From Scilla litardierei (Eukaryota; Streptophyta; Magnoliopsida; Asparagales; Asparagaceae): a stretch of 64,000 nt of DNA. Location: positions 12,639,860 through 12,703,859 of the forward strand of contig CM061130.1 of NCBI GenBank assembly GCA_030789695.1, read 5' to 3'. The notes under the pieces were generated by a model, which did no database searches, was not told where the DNA came from, and saw only the letters and a list, made by a program, of their open reading frames with translations. Positions within the stretch are counted from its first letter, which is position 1; each line of letters begins with the position of its first letter. Of this stretch, positions 11,430-23,245 are shown piece after piece. The translations under genes and the position numbers were made by a program.

Positions 11430-13268
11430 TGATGGGAATCTAGTCCCACCCCAAGTGGTTTGTTTTGTTGATGATCACACCAAATGTTATTAAATTACTA
11501 ATCATACTACTTAAGTGTGTAGGTTGTGCAATAAGCTAATTGAAGCTCGAAACATACTCCGAGAAGAAGAACTTCAACCACACACATTGAAGATGAAGAT
11601 GAATTTAGCTCGCAACTTCAAAGCTCAAGCACAAGAAGAGTTCAAAGATGAAGCTCAAAGAATGTGCTCAAGCTAAAGCTAAAGAGGAGCTCAAATTCAA
11701 GCGAAGCATTTGCAACTAGCTCAAGCTCAACCATAGATTCAAGTTCTTCATAGAGTCTAGTGTGTGAGTTGGTTTTCATTTTCTTAGAAATATGTCAAAG
11801 CCAAGAAGAATTTGCACACACACAAAATGATTTTCTAAACTGTTTTTAAAACTCATTTTAAACTTATTTGAAAGCATTCTTTTCATAGAAGCTAAGTTTC
11901 AATTTGTAGTCAACTACAAACACCCAGTAGTTCACTAAACTGATTTCTGTTTTCTACCAGAAAAGATAGTCTGGTAGTCGGCTACCTAAGTTAGGGAGTC
12001 GACTACCAGTTGTAGCAGATTTTCTCTGAAACACTCTGGGAGTCGACTACCACAGTTAGGGAGTCGACTACCTGCTGTGCGACCAGAATTCCTTTATTCA
12101 CTCTCTCATTTATTCATTGCTTAATTTTTGGGCTGAAGTCAAACTTGATTTGAATTATTTTGAATTCTCCTTTGGCTCTATAAATAGAGAAGCCTTGAGA
12201 TCTTTTTCCTCACCAATGTACTCTTGAGCAAAATTATTATTCTCTCAAAAGATCTCATCGTTCTCATCGCTCTCAAAGTTCTTCATAGCCAAAACATTTT
12301 TCAATTTCTGATCTTATTGCTTATATTCTTTTACAATTCTTTTTAAGATCATCATTATTATTTAGCTATTGCAAATTGGTTTTCAAAATCCTTCTCTTTA
12401 GTTTTTTATTCTCAAAGGATTTTTGAAACATCTAGATTCTAGATCACATTGAATAATTTCATATTCTTTGTGTGATCTAAGAACACATCTAGATTCTAGA
12501 TCATATTGAATAAATTCATATTCTTTGTGTGATCTACGAATGATTTAAATTCTTTTAGCCACATTAAGCACTATTGCAAATTTAATCTTGGCTATAGAAT
12601 TATTGGGTGTAAAAACCAATCTCCACTAATTCATTGTGGTGTATTGGATTTGATTTTACTTGTAGTCCCTTGGTGATAAGGGTAGTTGTAAATCCTTGTT
12701 GTAGGCAAGGTGTTTGTGAAAAGTCCTCGAATTGTGAGGCAAGGTAAAGTCCTCGGGTTGTGAGTCAAGGGTAAAATCCTAGACAAGTCTACGTGGTCGG
12801 AAATCCTGGTTGAGGCTAGGTATTTGTATTGCTAAGGCAATAGTGGAAATCTCGTACCGGATTGGTCGGGGACTGGACGTACCCAGGGTTGTGGGGAACC
12901 AGGATAAAAATCCTTGTGTTTGTGTTTGATTCTCTCTGTGTTTGATTATTTATCTCTGCAAGCAATTCTTATTATTATATCTTTGTAATTCTTTGTTCAT
13001 TTACATATTACGAAGATCATACATTTAATTCCGCTGTGTAAAGATCTATATGTGTGTAAAGATCTCTTATCTAAGTGTAATCATAATTGTTTATCTTTTA
13101 TATTTCTATAAGATTAACTTGTTGATTAAGAACCAAGCGTAGATCACTCTACTTGGTTTCTTAGGCAACATTAGAATGGTTTTAATTAACGATCGAAAAA
13201 GTTTTATTATTTGAACAACACTATTCAACCCCCCTTCTAGTGTTGTTTGCCATCCACAGGATCCAACA
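11430..13268 (+). repeat. F right LTR
   Basis: 1839 bp from TGATGGGAATC to ATCCAACA. Palindrome array, TATA box and hairpins occupy the same places as in the left LTR. Confidence 0.88.
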
Positions 13269-13407
13269 CTCTTCACGTCCATCTGATGAAGCTTGAAATT
13301 GAATCTGGAGGCCACAGCTAGAAGTAATCCGATAGATTCTAGTCGGGCTACCAGAGCAAACGTCTCATCAAATTCAATACCCTCAATCTAAGTGTATCCT
13401 TGAGCCA
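13267..13407 (-). repeat. 139-bp G segment duplicated on both sides of F (right copy)
   Basis: Matches 7370-7508 with about six substitutions. After it the sequence continues into the upstream part of G pol, while the left copy stops at the F junction. Confidence 0.8.
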
Positions 13408-15466
13408 TCAAACGAGCTTTGTTACGTGAGACATTCCCTTTCTCATCGGTTTTATTCTTGAATATCCACTTAGTCCCAATGACATTCATCCCTTTCGGTC
13501 TCTCTACTAGGCTCCAAACATCATTATGCGGAAATTGATTCAGCTCTTCTTGCATGGCCAACACCTAAAAATCGTCGAGTAGTGCCTCCTTAACATTCTT
13601 TGGCTTAACACTTGAAAGAAAATAGACATACCCGGCAAGATCATGATAGTTGACTTGACTAGTACCTCTTGTTCGAAGACCATCTTCAACATTTTCAATG
13701 ACAAGTTCGAGACAGTGATTTCGTATAACTTTCGTAATCCCTCTTGAGGGATGAGTTTCATTTCCCTCTGACAGTGATTCCTCTATGGATGTTGTCCCCT
13801 GTGAAGCAGCATTCTGTCCAGCATTCCCTTGTGTTGTATCTAATGTCATAACATTTTGTTCAACACAATCTTCCTCTTCATTACTTTCTTCCTGAGGAAC
13901 AGGCCCTCCATTTATAACAGCTTCACCCTGCTCAAAGTCATCTACAACAACATTGATAGACTCCATCAGAACATCAGTACGATGATTTAGCACTCTAAAA
14001 GCACGGCTGGTAGTAGAGTATCCAAGAAATGTCCCTTTATCACTCTTAGCATCAAACTTTCCTTTAGGAGTCCGATCCTGCAAAATGTAACACTTGCTTC
14101 CAAATACATGAAAATAAGAAACATTGGGTTTTTTACCTTTCCAGATCTCATACGGAGTTTTCTCCGTTCTGGGTCTTAGATACACTCTATTTTGGTGTAG
14201 CATGCAGTGTTAACAGCTCCTGCACACCATTTAGTACTGACCTTCCTGGCATTCAGCATCACACGTGCCATTTCTTGTAGTGTACGATTTTTCCTCTCAA
14301 CAATTCCATTCTGTTGAGGAGTCTTAGGAGCTGAAAACTCATGAACTATTCCATCTGCTTCATAAAAATAAGCAAAGAGGTTATTCTCAAACTCCTTGCC
14401 ATGGTCACTGCGAATTCTGGTAAGGTGTCTCCTTTCTCAGTCTGAAGACTGGTGCATAGCTTCTTGAAAGCATTAAACGTGTTTGACTTTTCTTTGAGAA
14501 AATCTACCCAAGTAAAACGAGAGAAATCATCAATGCAAACATAGATGTATATCTTACCTCCCATGCTGACTTCTGTTGTGGGTCCTATCAGATCCATGTG
14601 TAGTAGCTCCATGTTCTTAGAGGTGGTGATGGTCTGAAGTTGTCTATGACTAATCTTCTTCTGTTTTCCCAGCTGACAGGGACCACAAACACCTTCTATT
14701 CTCTTGACTATGGCAGGTATTCCTCGAACCGCTCTGACTCTGGATATCTCCATCAATGTCTTGTAGTTGACGTGCCCTAGCTTTTGATGCCACTGTTCAG
14801 AGACATCGACACTTACACTGAGACAACTGTTAGCTTCCTAAAGTAAATAGCAGTTGTCAGCAGATCTTTTCCCAGTTAGAATGCTGGTCACTGCTTAATT
14901 GAGAACCACACACTTGTTCTTGGTGAACTGAACGAATAAGCCTTGGTCACACAGTTGGCTTATGCTAATTAGATTAGCCTTTAAGTCTTCTACATGCATC
15001 ACATCCTTCAGAGTAATAGATCCAGTCATCTTCAGTTCTCCCTTCCCAATGACTTTGCTCCTTTGACCATCACCAAAGGTAACATGTCCTTTATTGCCTG
15101 CAGTATATTCAGAGAGAAGACTTCGATTTCCTGTCATGTGCCGGGAACACCCACTGTCGAAATACCACATATTTTTAGAGAAATCAACCATAGAGGTGTA
15201 GGCAACCAAGCAGTGTCTCTTCCTTCACGTTGGTGTCTCATACGACTAAAACAACTCTTGTCAGTATGACCTTTACATTGACAGTAATTACACTCAGAAT
15301 GCCAGGATGTAGCACTCCTCTTTTGTTCATCCTTCTGACCACTTTGCTTGAAGTGCCTCTTCTTGTCCTGACCTTCAGTAATATGTCCATGTCTTTCCTT
15401 GGATGTGTGAAGGTAGCCTCCTCTATTGTAACCTACGCCTGTACGATCCCTAGATACTTTCCCCAT
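13269..15466 (-). pseudogene. G pol, 5' part: protease and integrase, broken
   Basis: Reading leftwards: a second Cys-rich knuckle (CNYCQCKGHTDKSC, near 15290), protease with YFDSGCSRHMTG (DSG active site, near 15150), the pre-integrase region (KANLISISQLCDQG), the integrase zinc region (GVCGPCQLGKQKK) and core (LLHMDLIGPT, YVCIDDFSRFTWV, near 14630-14500), then the integrase C-terminal region (TPYEIWKGKKPNVSYFHVFG, 14203-13565). Several frameshifts and stops separate the blocks. The order PR-IN-RT is diagnostic of Ty1/copia. Confidence 0.8.
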
Positions 15467-15536
15467 GCTCAGTATGTCATCCAGCTTTGCCTTTCCAGAG
15501 TTCCATTTGTTGATGATGCTTTCTACCTTCTCGGCT

Positions 15537-16955
15537 CTAAGAATGAGTTCTCCTGAGTTGACTTTCTAGATTTCTGAAATTGTGCTCGGTCTTTAATAGT
15601 TGAGCACTAACCTCTTCCTTTTCTCCTTTCAGTCTGACATTTTCCTTCTCCAAAGATTTATTGATCTCACAAATCTTCATCCAATTTGTGAACATAGTTT
15701 GGTAAGTAAACCGAATATGAACTTCATCAACTTCCTCATCATCGCCCACATCTGAACCAGATTCACTGTCAGATGTTGTACTGTATGTTGTAACATTTTT
15801 CTTGACATTTCCACGTTTATTCTCCAACGTTGTACGAGTTGTGGCAACACTTGGTCCAACATGACTAGAGATGTCACAATTAGGCTGATCATTCAGAATG
15901 GCCGTAAATACAACATAATTGCCGATGATATCCTCATCTCCAGCACTTCCTTCGGACTCTTCATCTCTCCAGGAACTGGCCAGAGATATTCCTTTTTGTT
16001 TCTTGAGAGTATTTTCACATTCGGCTTGTATATGTCCAAAACCATCACACTCTCTGCACTGTATTCCCTTGCCTTTACTCTTAGATTCATACTTCTGTAT
16101 AAGTCGACTGACACCTCTTCCTGCAATGAGGGAAGTAGGACGCATTTCCTTGTTGACATTTCTGAAATTCTGTCCCCTACTGCCAATCATTCTCATCATC
16201 TTGCTAAAGTTTTTAGTTAACAAGGCGATGTCATCTTCAAGCTCATTGTCATTTCATGTTTGTGATACTTCTGAAGCTTCCACCTTTAGGGCCACTCCCT
16301 TTTCCCTTTTATTTGGCTTCAAATTCATTTCATAGGTATGAAGAGACCCCATCAGTTCATCCAACCTCATATTGGATGTGTTCCTTACCTCTTCAATAGC
16401 AGCAATCTTTGCCGAAAATTTGTCAGGTTGAGATCTCAGAGTTTTCTCTACTAACTTCTTTTGGGATTATTTCTTTCACAATTGAAAAGCCTGATTTTCT
16501 ATATCACGTAATCTTCCATTGAATTCAGCCACATATTCATCATCATTCATTCTAAGATTTTCAAATTGAGAGGCGAGTATTTGAAGTTTAGAAGCTCTTA
16601 CGGTGCTTGTCCCATCATGAATATTTTGAAGGATGTCCCACGCTACCTTTGCATACTCACATGTAGAAATTAATTTGAACTGCTCTTCATCTACAGCAGT
16701 AAAAATAGCATTCACAACCTTCGAATTTCCCAGAGCCGCACGTTCTTCTTCGAGACTCCAGTCTTTAGCCGGATTGAGGTATTCATTTCCTTCTTTGTCA
16801 TCTTCAATAGGAGGAGTCCAACCTTCTACATTAGCCACCCAAGCCTTCTCATCAAGAGACTTGATAAACGCGTGCATCCGAGACTTCCAGTACGTATAGT
16901 TAGTACCAGTGAGCAGCAGAGGCCGAGTCACAGAAGCTCCTTCCTTCGTGTTCAT
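15537..16955 (-). pseudogene. G gag, broken
   Basis: The likely start is the ATG at 16955. It encodes the copia Gag N-terminus (LLLTGTNYTYWKSRMHAFIK, then WDILQNIHDGT), then meets stops at 16476 and just beyond and another near 16256. The frame resumes as KNFSKMMRMIGS, a zinc knuckle (CRECDGFGHIQAEC, near 16050) and a Lys/Glu-rich helix ending at 15537. The ORF is gag by position next to the primer site and by the knuckle. Confidence 0.8.
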
Positions 16956-17017
16956 GGTTGACGTACCAAAACAGCAGAATCGCACCCCCTTTGACAAACA
17001 AAGAATACGGATGCCCT

Positions 17018-17029
17018 GCTCTGATACCA
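17018..17029 (-). other. G primer-binding site (tRNA-iMet)
   Basis: The minus strand reads TGGTATCAGAGC two bases after the LTR end. Confidence 0.92.
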
Positions 17030-17031
17030 AT

Positions 17032-17889
17032 TGAGTTTTTGTATGCAAGCTTAAACAATGAAACACACAAGAATAATAGAGAACACAAGATGACACAAGG
17101 ACATTGGTAACGCAGTTCGGTGCGCACACCTACATCTGCAGGGCCTCTATCAGAAAATCAAATTACTCCACTAAATATTGATAATTACAGTCACCAATAC
17201 TACTTGATATTAGGGGAACAAACTCCCCCTCAATACAAACCGCTAGGGGTGATCTCAATCAACCCCGTGGAGTAATTTGCGCAAGCCCCCCTTGAGTGCA
17301 AGATCCCCTTGCAAAACTGACAAAGATCAACTCCCTTGATCTCCTACCTCAGTAGTAGTCAGCCTCCTCCCGGAGCTCCTTGTAGCTTTCGCAAAAGCTA
17401 TTATTCAAAGTTGTAACCCTAGCCAGCAATCCACCTTGCAACTTAACTCAACGCACTCCCTCGAAAATGTTAAGTTGTTACAGAGGGTACATCCGATAAA
17501 ATCTCAGAAGATTGGCCGTTTATAGCAAGCAAAGCCAGGCTAGGTAAAGTGGTTAATTTTCGCCTCAACCGCCATATACAACAGAAACCAAAGATTGAGG
17601 GAACCTAACCAACCTTCAACAATGTCGACTAACAGAATCTTGAACTCAATCCAATCACTCACTACAGCAGTACATCTGTTTATGAAACACTCCCAACTGC
17701 TTTGATGGCTATAGTCAACCACCAAGATGACGTCTAAACCCAAATAACTGCAATACTATCAGCTTCATAAAACTACTGCAAAACCTGATCTCAAATGTTG
17801 AACAATAAGTTCAACATACTATGTGACATAATGTTCAACATTTCCAAAAGGCCCATTGTGCCACAAATGACAAAATAACAGACCTAACA
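17032..17889 (-). repeat. G 5' LTR
   Basis: 858 bp, TGTTAGGTCTG...AAAAACTCA on the minus strand. The distal 589 bp match 2769-3357. It ends where element H gag sequence begins. Confidence 0.88.
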
Positions 17890-17890
17890 G

Positions 17891-18370
17891 AATTGTATCA
17901 AGAATAATTCTTTTTCTTCTTGTTCTTATACTCCTAGAAATGTTGTTAATAGATCTACTCATGCTCAAGCTATTACATCTAAAGGTATGAGTAGCAATGT
18001 AAATGTTGTGCATGACAATGTTAAAAAGTATGCTTTTATGTATGGTAAAAATGCTAGACACAATAATGTACCTCATGCTTCACATGATCCACATGTTAAA
18101 CATAATGCACACAATAAACCTCAGGTTATATCACATAACAATGCACACAAAAATATTGTACACAATGCACATCAAAGATCACATTTTGTACACATGCCTC
18201 ACAATGTACATAATGTTAGAAATAAAATGATATGGGTGCCTAAACACTTAGGCGTGCATGATAAAAATATTTATGTTCATAATTTGATTAGAAGCGTGCA
18301 TGGATTTTATTATGATTCATTTGTTCATGGTAAGTCAAATCCAAATAGGATTTGGATTTCTAATGGGTAG
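17891..18370 (+). pseudogene. H gag, C-terminal part
   Basis: An open frame enters from the G junction and ends in TAG at 18368-18370. It is unusually rich in His and Asn (HN and HNxH patterns over residues 25-85) and ends with KMIWVPKHLGV...GKSNPNRIWIS, homologous to the C-terminus of F Gag (VKVWIPK...GKSQPNWVWF). It is truncated at the 5' end by the G insertion. Confidence 0.65.
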
Positions 18371-18395
18371 TTTTATCTGAACCTTTGATTACGGG

Positions 18396-18400
18396 TATCC
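18396..18400. repeat. Left target-site duplication of B (TATCC)
   Basis: TATCC directly precedes the LTR start TGACCGG; the same five bases follow B at 29169-29173. Confidence 0.9.
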
Positions 18401-19958
18401 TGACCGGCGCCCCGCGTGATATGCGGCGGCGCGGTGTCGTTTACCGCAAGTTTCACGGTTAGTGTAGGGTGCGGGAATATCGAACTCAGGGAGGCGAGGT
18501 TGTGCTTGGGTCAGGTAGGACCTAAATCACCCCGAGGGGTGAGCTAGCCCGAATCGGTGGATGGTTGTCACGAAAGGAAATAGGAGCGTAAGAACGAAAA
18601 CAAAGTAAACCCGGGACTTTGGTTTCCAACCCGACGTGAGACTCTCGCCGACGCGGCCTACGGGTATGGATAGCGATCGGGATTAGGGTCTAATGGTGGG
18701 ACGTTGCCTCTGAAAGTGGTACCGGCGTCCCATGGGCCCGATATTCCGGTCGGTGCCCAGGATGATACACCGGACTTCCCGGATTCGATCAGTGGGCACT
18801 CCCGTGTCCATAAACACTGATCGATCCCGGGAGCACTAAGCCCGCAACGATAACTCCCAACATCTCGTCCTGCCGCTCCCGTGTGCTAGGATTCGACGTC
18901 AATGCTAAGGGTGTGAGCTATGGCTAGGGAGTCAACCGCCAAGTTTATTCCCCCTTGGCCCGACGGTCAAAGGCGGTCTTTTTCCCACCGATGACAATGA
19001 AACACCCTGCGTAACCGTTAGATTCCTACTCCCTATCGATTTCCTAACCCTAAGGACGCATCGGGAAGAGCCCCCGAAGGGGTTTCCACCAAAATCCCAG
19101 ATTTGGGAACTACTCACAAAAATTCATGAAAAAGCGATCTAAATGAAATTTAACCGTTGGAATCATAATCAAGCAATTACAATGCAGAAGTAATAGAGTA
19201 ATAAAGACAATACTAAAATTTTAGAAAGATCTGAAAACTTACAAAAGAGTAGCAATTACAGCCGTCACGAGGAAATAAAACAGTAGAAAAACAGCAACTC
19301 CCGTTTCTGGAACCCTAGGGGTTCTATATATAGGCCGTCGCATCAACCGATCGGTTGACAAGTCAACCGATCGGTTGATCCGTTACAAATAGATATCAGA
19401 AAACGGCGAGTTTTCACCCGATCACATGAACCGGTCGGGTGAGTTCTTGAGTGACCGGTTGGATCTTGAAGCAGTCGGGTGAACCGATCGGTTGAACGCC
19501 CGTGTCTTCAGCTTATCTTCTTCAGCTACAGATGAACCGATCGGGTGAGAATCACCCGATCGGTTGGAATTCTGCTCGAGAAAACAGAGAACAGCCGCCC
19601 GCAGAACCGGTCTGTGAACCGGTCGGGTGACTTCTTCGTGAGCTGCGGCAGCGACCGGTTGGTGTACGCGTGCATCACCCGATCGGTTGGAGATGACCAA
19701 CCGACCGGGTGAGGGGCTGAAAGATGAATACTTCGCCGTTTGACCCCCTGGATCATGCGTGACTTCTCCCGTTGCTCCGGGGACTTGGGATATCATCATT
19801 AAACGTCCCCTACGTGGTCAATCTCCTGTAATCATGGAAAAACAAAGAAAAGTGAAAGAAAACGGGAAAATACACGAAAACGAATAAGAGACGGCGGAAA
19901 AACACGGAGAAATACAAAGGAAAACGTGCGTGAATATATGAAATATAAACGCACGTCA
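18401..19958 (-). repeat. B 3' LTR
   Basis: 1558 bp ending GCACGTCA at 19958 (LTR start on the minus strand, TGACGTGC). Palindrome array at about 19344-19713, TATA box CTATATATAG at 19324-19333 (minus strand). An ORF across the array is shared with the other LTR copies but lacks support as a gene. Confidence 0.92.
19344..19713 (-). repeat. Palindrome array (CCGATCGG type), B 3' LTR
   Basis: More than ten sites such as CAACCGATCGGTTG, ACCCGATCGGTTG and variants CCGGTCGG, irregularly spaced; the two arms are either AACCG or ACCCG. The other B LTR has the same array at about 28554-28923. Confidence 0.85.
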
Positions 19959-19972
19959 AAATCCCCCAAGCT
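19959..19972 (-). other. Terminal polypurine tract of B
   Basis: The minus strand reads AGCTTGGGGGATTT directly before the LTR. Just upstream is TCCTCGAGGA within a conserved TCGTCTTCCTCGAGGACGAG-like block shared with A and C. Confidence 0.85.
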
Positions 19973-21577
19973 GAACTCTTCCTCGTCCTCGAGGAAGACG
20001 AGTGAGAGTAGGAGCTCGGAAGGGAAAAATAGAGAGGAAGAAAGAAAAAGAAAACTCTAAGCCCTAGATCGTCCATCAGAGCCATCAAAATCAAAAACGA
20101 CACACCAAGCGAGCAAACGCCAAATCACACCACTAAACCTAGGAAAGCGAGTCCAAATAAGTGTCGTGGGTCCACGCAGTGAAGTGCGAGTGAGCGTGGT
20201 CGTGTGCTAGCAAATGGTGAAGCTTTCTACGATGTGCAATAAGGCTCGATATACACATATCCAAGAAATGACCCAAAATATCGATCCGAATTGAATTAAG
20301 CGGCGAATATAAGTTCAAGCACGCATGAGAAGAGTGGGAAAAGAAGCGCATCATGCATCGGGGACTCCACAACTAGGGTCAAGGAAATCACGCCACTATA
20401 GCTTAGATACAAGCTAAATAGCTCCTAAGCCAAGCGTTTTCGATAACGACGGAGGTTGAGATGATGTGGAGAAGAACACTCGGTGCAAATTCTCGCATTC
20501 CCTTTATTCTCGGCAAGTAGGAAAATATTCACACGGGAATTTTTTTTTTGGGTTTTGGGTATTTGCTTATTTTTTTGGCTTTTTGGCTATACAATCTTTT
20601 TCTTTTCTTTTCTCCTTTTTTTGGATTTTTGGGTTTTTGGCTATACACATGTGTACTCTCCCAAGTGGGAGAACGGTACACGACGAGGGGATTTGCACCA
20701 AGTAAAACAAAAAAGAAGTCGAAATCTAAACACTCGGGCAAAGGCGACTATTCTTGCTAAATAGAGCTCAGGCTAAATGGGTTATCCTAGTCCTTAATTG
20801 TGGAATCCCGACGCATGCGAAATGAAGTATACGATATATATATATAGCATGCATATAGAATCAGACATTAGAAGCAAATACCGCATATTCAATATCGAAG
20901 CATGATAATCTAGGGGTCATTCCTGGACAGGTATATAAAGTAAAATCACAAAGCAGAAGCACACCAAATGCTAGTCATGACACACGACTCACAAAAAGCT
21001 AAGTGGACCCACGATGCGTGAAATGCAAGAGGACTCGAAATCCTAGGGTTAGTGAATGCGATTGTCGGTGCAGTGCTAGGTGTGTGTGTGACTTTGTGGA
21101 GATTCATCATAGGATTCATTTCTAGGAGAAAGAGCTAAAGAAAGAAGGAAAAAGAAAAAAGAAAAACACGATGGAAAACGACTCAAATAAACGAAAAGAA
21201 GGACTCAAACGACGCACACAGTGCGACTCCCCCAAGCTGAAGTTTGCATTGCCCTCAATGCAATATCAGAGAGTACGGGAGGGCAATGAAAATGGGGGGG
21301 ATACGCACTGACACAAAAAGAAATGAAAACGAGGAAAACACATAGATGAAAATGAAAAAGAAAGAAAGATTGAGAACAAAATCAAACAATACGAAAAGAA
21401 AAGTAAAAAATAAAATCACACGACACGACACTCAAAAAGTGAAAAAAAATCTCACACACAAAAATGAGAAAAACAAACAAAACACGACAGCACACAAAAC
21501 AGACGTCCCCCAAGCTAGACCAGAAAGTGCTAGCGAAATGATGTGATCAATGAAATCCAGATATATGCAAGGGGTAA
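19973..21577 (-). other. B 3' non-coding region
   Basis: About 1.6 kb with no supported gene. It contains two further polypurine-like motifs (AGCTTGGGGGA on the minus strand near 21230 and 21507), a GCATTGAGGGCAATGC-type inverted repeat near 21246-21262, and a low-complexity block of repeated A/C-rich or T/G-rich words near 20540-20650. The same modules occur in A at 56134-57877. Confidence 0.7.
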
Positions 21578-22804
21578 TCAGTCAGATTCGCTGGTACTGG
21601 AATGGTAGGGGGAGGGGGAGGAGGGAGGGGAATAGTGAATGAAAGAATCCTCAGAGGAAGAGGAGGGTGTGCCTATGGGTGAAGGAGGGGCGACAGGCTG
21701 AAGCACGGGAGGATCGATGTGCACCGGAGGGCTGTGGTGGAAGAATACCGTACTAGGTGGGCCGACAATTGGGTGCCAATCGGGAGGATCCAAGGGTGGT
21801 AGATGCACTAGTGGAGAATACCAAGGATCGGGGTAAAACTCCCAAGGAAGGTGAGACGGGGTATAGGGTACCCGCAAAGGGGCCAAAGGTGGCAGGATGG
21901 CGAAAGGCTCGCAGGCGGGGCTGTAGAGGTAGACAGCACGGTCTTCACCGAAGGGAGTAAGCAAATTGATGTCGATCAAGTAATCGCGATCAATACGGCT
22001 ACGACCAGGTAGAATAGGGAGGTCGGGGGGTACCCTCAAAACACAGCTGACAATAAGAGTGACCATCCCACCACAACAGATGGAACCAGAAGTGGCGCGG
22101 CTAACAGCGAAAATTTCGTGGATGATCCAATGAGCGGTGTTTATGGGCATAGGGATGTGCCCGAGGATTCTGTCATCGGACATGGCATAGAGAAAGAAGA
22201 GCTCGTCCCTAGATACAGTGGACACATCCACGCGAGCGAAAACAGTGTTGGCGAGGATGCAATGGGCGAGACGGTAACACGGGTGGATAATGTAAGAGGC
22301 AGGAGCCTCAGGTGGAAAGGTGGTGTGCCGTGTAAATCGTTGCCAAACACCATCAGCCCGAAATCGAGAGTAAATGTCAGTTCGATCGTGGGTGGAATGT
22401 TCAGTGCTAAGATCGGGGTGACGTAGATTAAGGATATTGTTCAGCTCGATGAAACCCAGAGAAAAGTCACAATTGAAAGCTCGGAAGGAGAAACCTCCAT
22501 CACACAACTCGAGGGAACTGAGGAATTCAAGCGTGAGATTTCTGTGTGTGTGAGCATGGATGTGAGAGAGGGTATGGCACCCGATACAGTCGAAAATTCT
22601 GCCGACGCCGTTCGAAAGCCCTAGAGCTTCGAGTGTGGGGTGATCGGCGAAGAGTGTAGGTCTCATCGGACGATGAAGCAGTGCTCGCAACCGGTCAGAC
22701 TGCTCTTCCGTAGAAGGGTTAATGCCAAGGAAAGAGGGGGAAAAGGGGCCGTGGATCGGATCACGGCGCGAAGATGATGCAATGTCCTTCCCTTTCTTAG
22801 ACAT
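21578..22804 (-). CDS. B third ORF: ATHILA ORF-1-like protein (env-position)
   Basis: An intact 408-residue ORF from the ATG at 22804. It starts with a Lys/Ser/Arg-rich segment (SKKGKD, SSRR), followed by a core with LTLEFLSSLE, FSFRAFNCDFSLGFIELNNIL, IIHPCYRLAHCILANTVFAR, DELFFLYAMSDD and ICCGGMVTL, then a Pro/Ser-rich tail. This resembles the ATHILA ORF-1 family and aligns by eye with the third ORF of C. No signal peptide or transmembrane helix is seen, so the traditional env label is doubtful. Function is unknown. A splice-acceptor-like CACATAG lies five bases upstream of the ATG. Confidence 0.75.
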   Translation of the reverse strand: MSKKGKDIASSSRRDPIHGPFSPSFLGINPSTEEQSDRLRALLHRPMRPTLFADHPTLEALGLSNGVGRIFDCIGCHTLSHIHAHTHRNLTLEFLSSLELCDGGFSFRAFNCDFSLGFIELNNILNLRHPDLSTEHSTHDRTDIYSRFRADGVWQRFTRHTTFPPEAPASYIIHPCYRLAHCILANTVFARVDVSTVSRDELFFLYAMSDDRILGHIPMPINTAHWIIHEIFAVSRATSGSICCGGMVTLIVSCVLRVPPDLPILPGRSRIDRDYLIDINLLTPFGEDRAVYLYSPACEPFAILPPLAPLRVPYTPSHLPWEFYPDPWYSPLVHLPPLDPPDWHPIVGPPSTVFFHHSPPVHIDPPVLQPVAPPSPIGTPSSSSEDSFIHYSPPSSPSPYHSSTSESD

Positions 22805-23228
22805 GGCTGCTATGTGGGTGGCGAACTTGAGATGAATAAAGGGCAAGTGTAACAGTTATCACACCAATTTACGATATTACAGGTAAAGTTGAAGATGTGC
22901 AGAGTGGAAGAATGTTACCCTTCGATGTAGCAAGATCAAGCGCCTGGGGGTCTCGCGTAGCAGGAGGGAACAACTCGGGAAGCCGCAGCCCGCTGATCCG
23001 ACAAGAACAGAATTTTGAGAATTTTGGGGCTAGGGTTAGGGTTTGGGGGTTTTGATGATGGAATGTCCTCGATGGTGAGGTGGCGGAGGTGGGGAAGTAT
23101 GGGAGTGAGTGGGGATGAGGGTTTAGGCACAGTATGTAGGGTCGAGAAGATCGATTCTACAGCTGGAGGTGTGAAATCGCATGAAGGGGGTTTTCTGAGG
23201 TCGGGTGGCGGTCGCCGTGTGCCAAGGC

Positions 23229-23238
23229 TTATTTATAG
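23229..23238 (-). promoter_or_regulatory. Internal TATA box of B, upstream of third ORF
   Basis: The minus strand reads CCCTATAAATAAG directly downstream of the internal palindrome array and about 425 bases upstream of the third-ORF ATG. Confidence 0.6.
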
Positions 23239-23245
23239 GGTCAAA

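Larger units (their letters stand above)
7509..13268 (+). mobile_element. Element F: gag-only Sirevirus-like copia element inside G
   Basis: Two long LTRs (7509-9327 and 11430-13268) flank a 2.1-kb internal region with a tRNA-iMet primer site, one gag ORF and a polypurine tract. No protease, integrase, RT or RNase H sequence exists, so it is non-autonomous. The LTRs differ at about 37 positions plus an 11-bp indel by eye (about 2%). The left LTR lacks its first ~9 bases (TGATGGGAA of the right copy), and the G sequences at the two ends do not form a simple 5-bp duplication. Confidence 0.88.
2769..17889 (-). mobile_element. Element G: Sirevirus-like Ty1/copia element, split by F and by C2
   Basis: Order on the minus strand: 5' LTR (17889-17032), tRNA-iMet primer site, gag, protease, integrase, RT, RNase H, a third ORF, polypurine tracts and 3' LTR (3357-2769, cut by C2). 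Pol order with integrase before RT identifies copia; the extra ORF after pol and repeated polypurine tracts suggest the Sirevirus lineage. The matching 589 bp of the two LTRs differ at about 24 positions by eye (about 4%), making G the oldest datable element here. All ORFs are broken. Element F occupies 7509-13268, and G itself sits in the gag of element H. Confidence 0.85.

Noticed and set aside
20466..20764. Hydrophobic Phe-rich ORFs in the B and A 3' regions (also 57051-57402)
   Set aside because: Translation of low-complexity T/G-rich sequence next to polypurine modules; not genes or membrane proteins.
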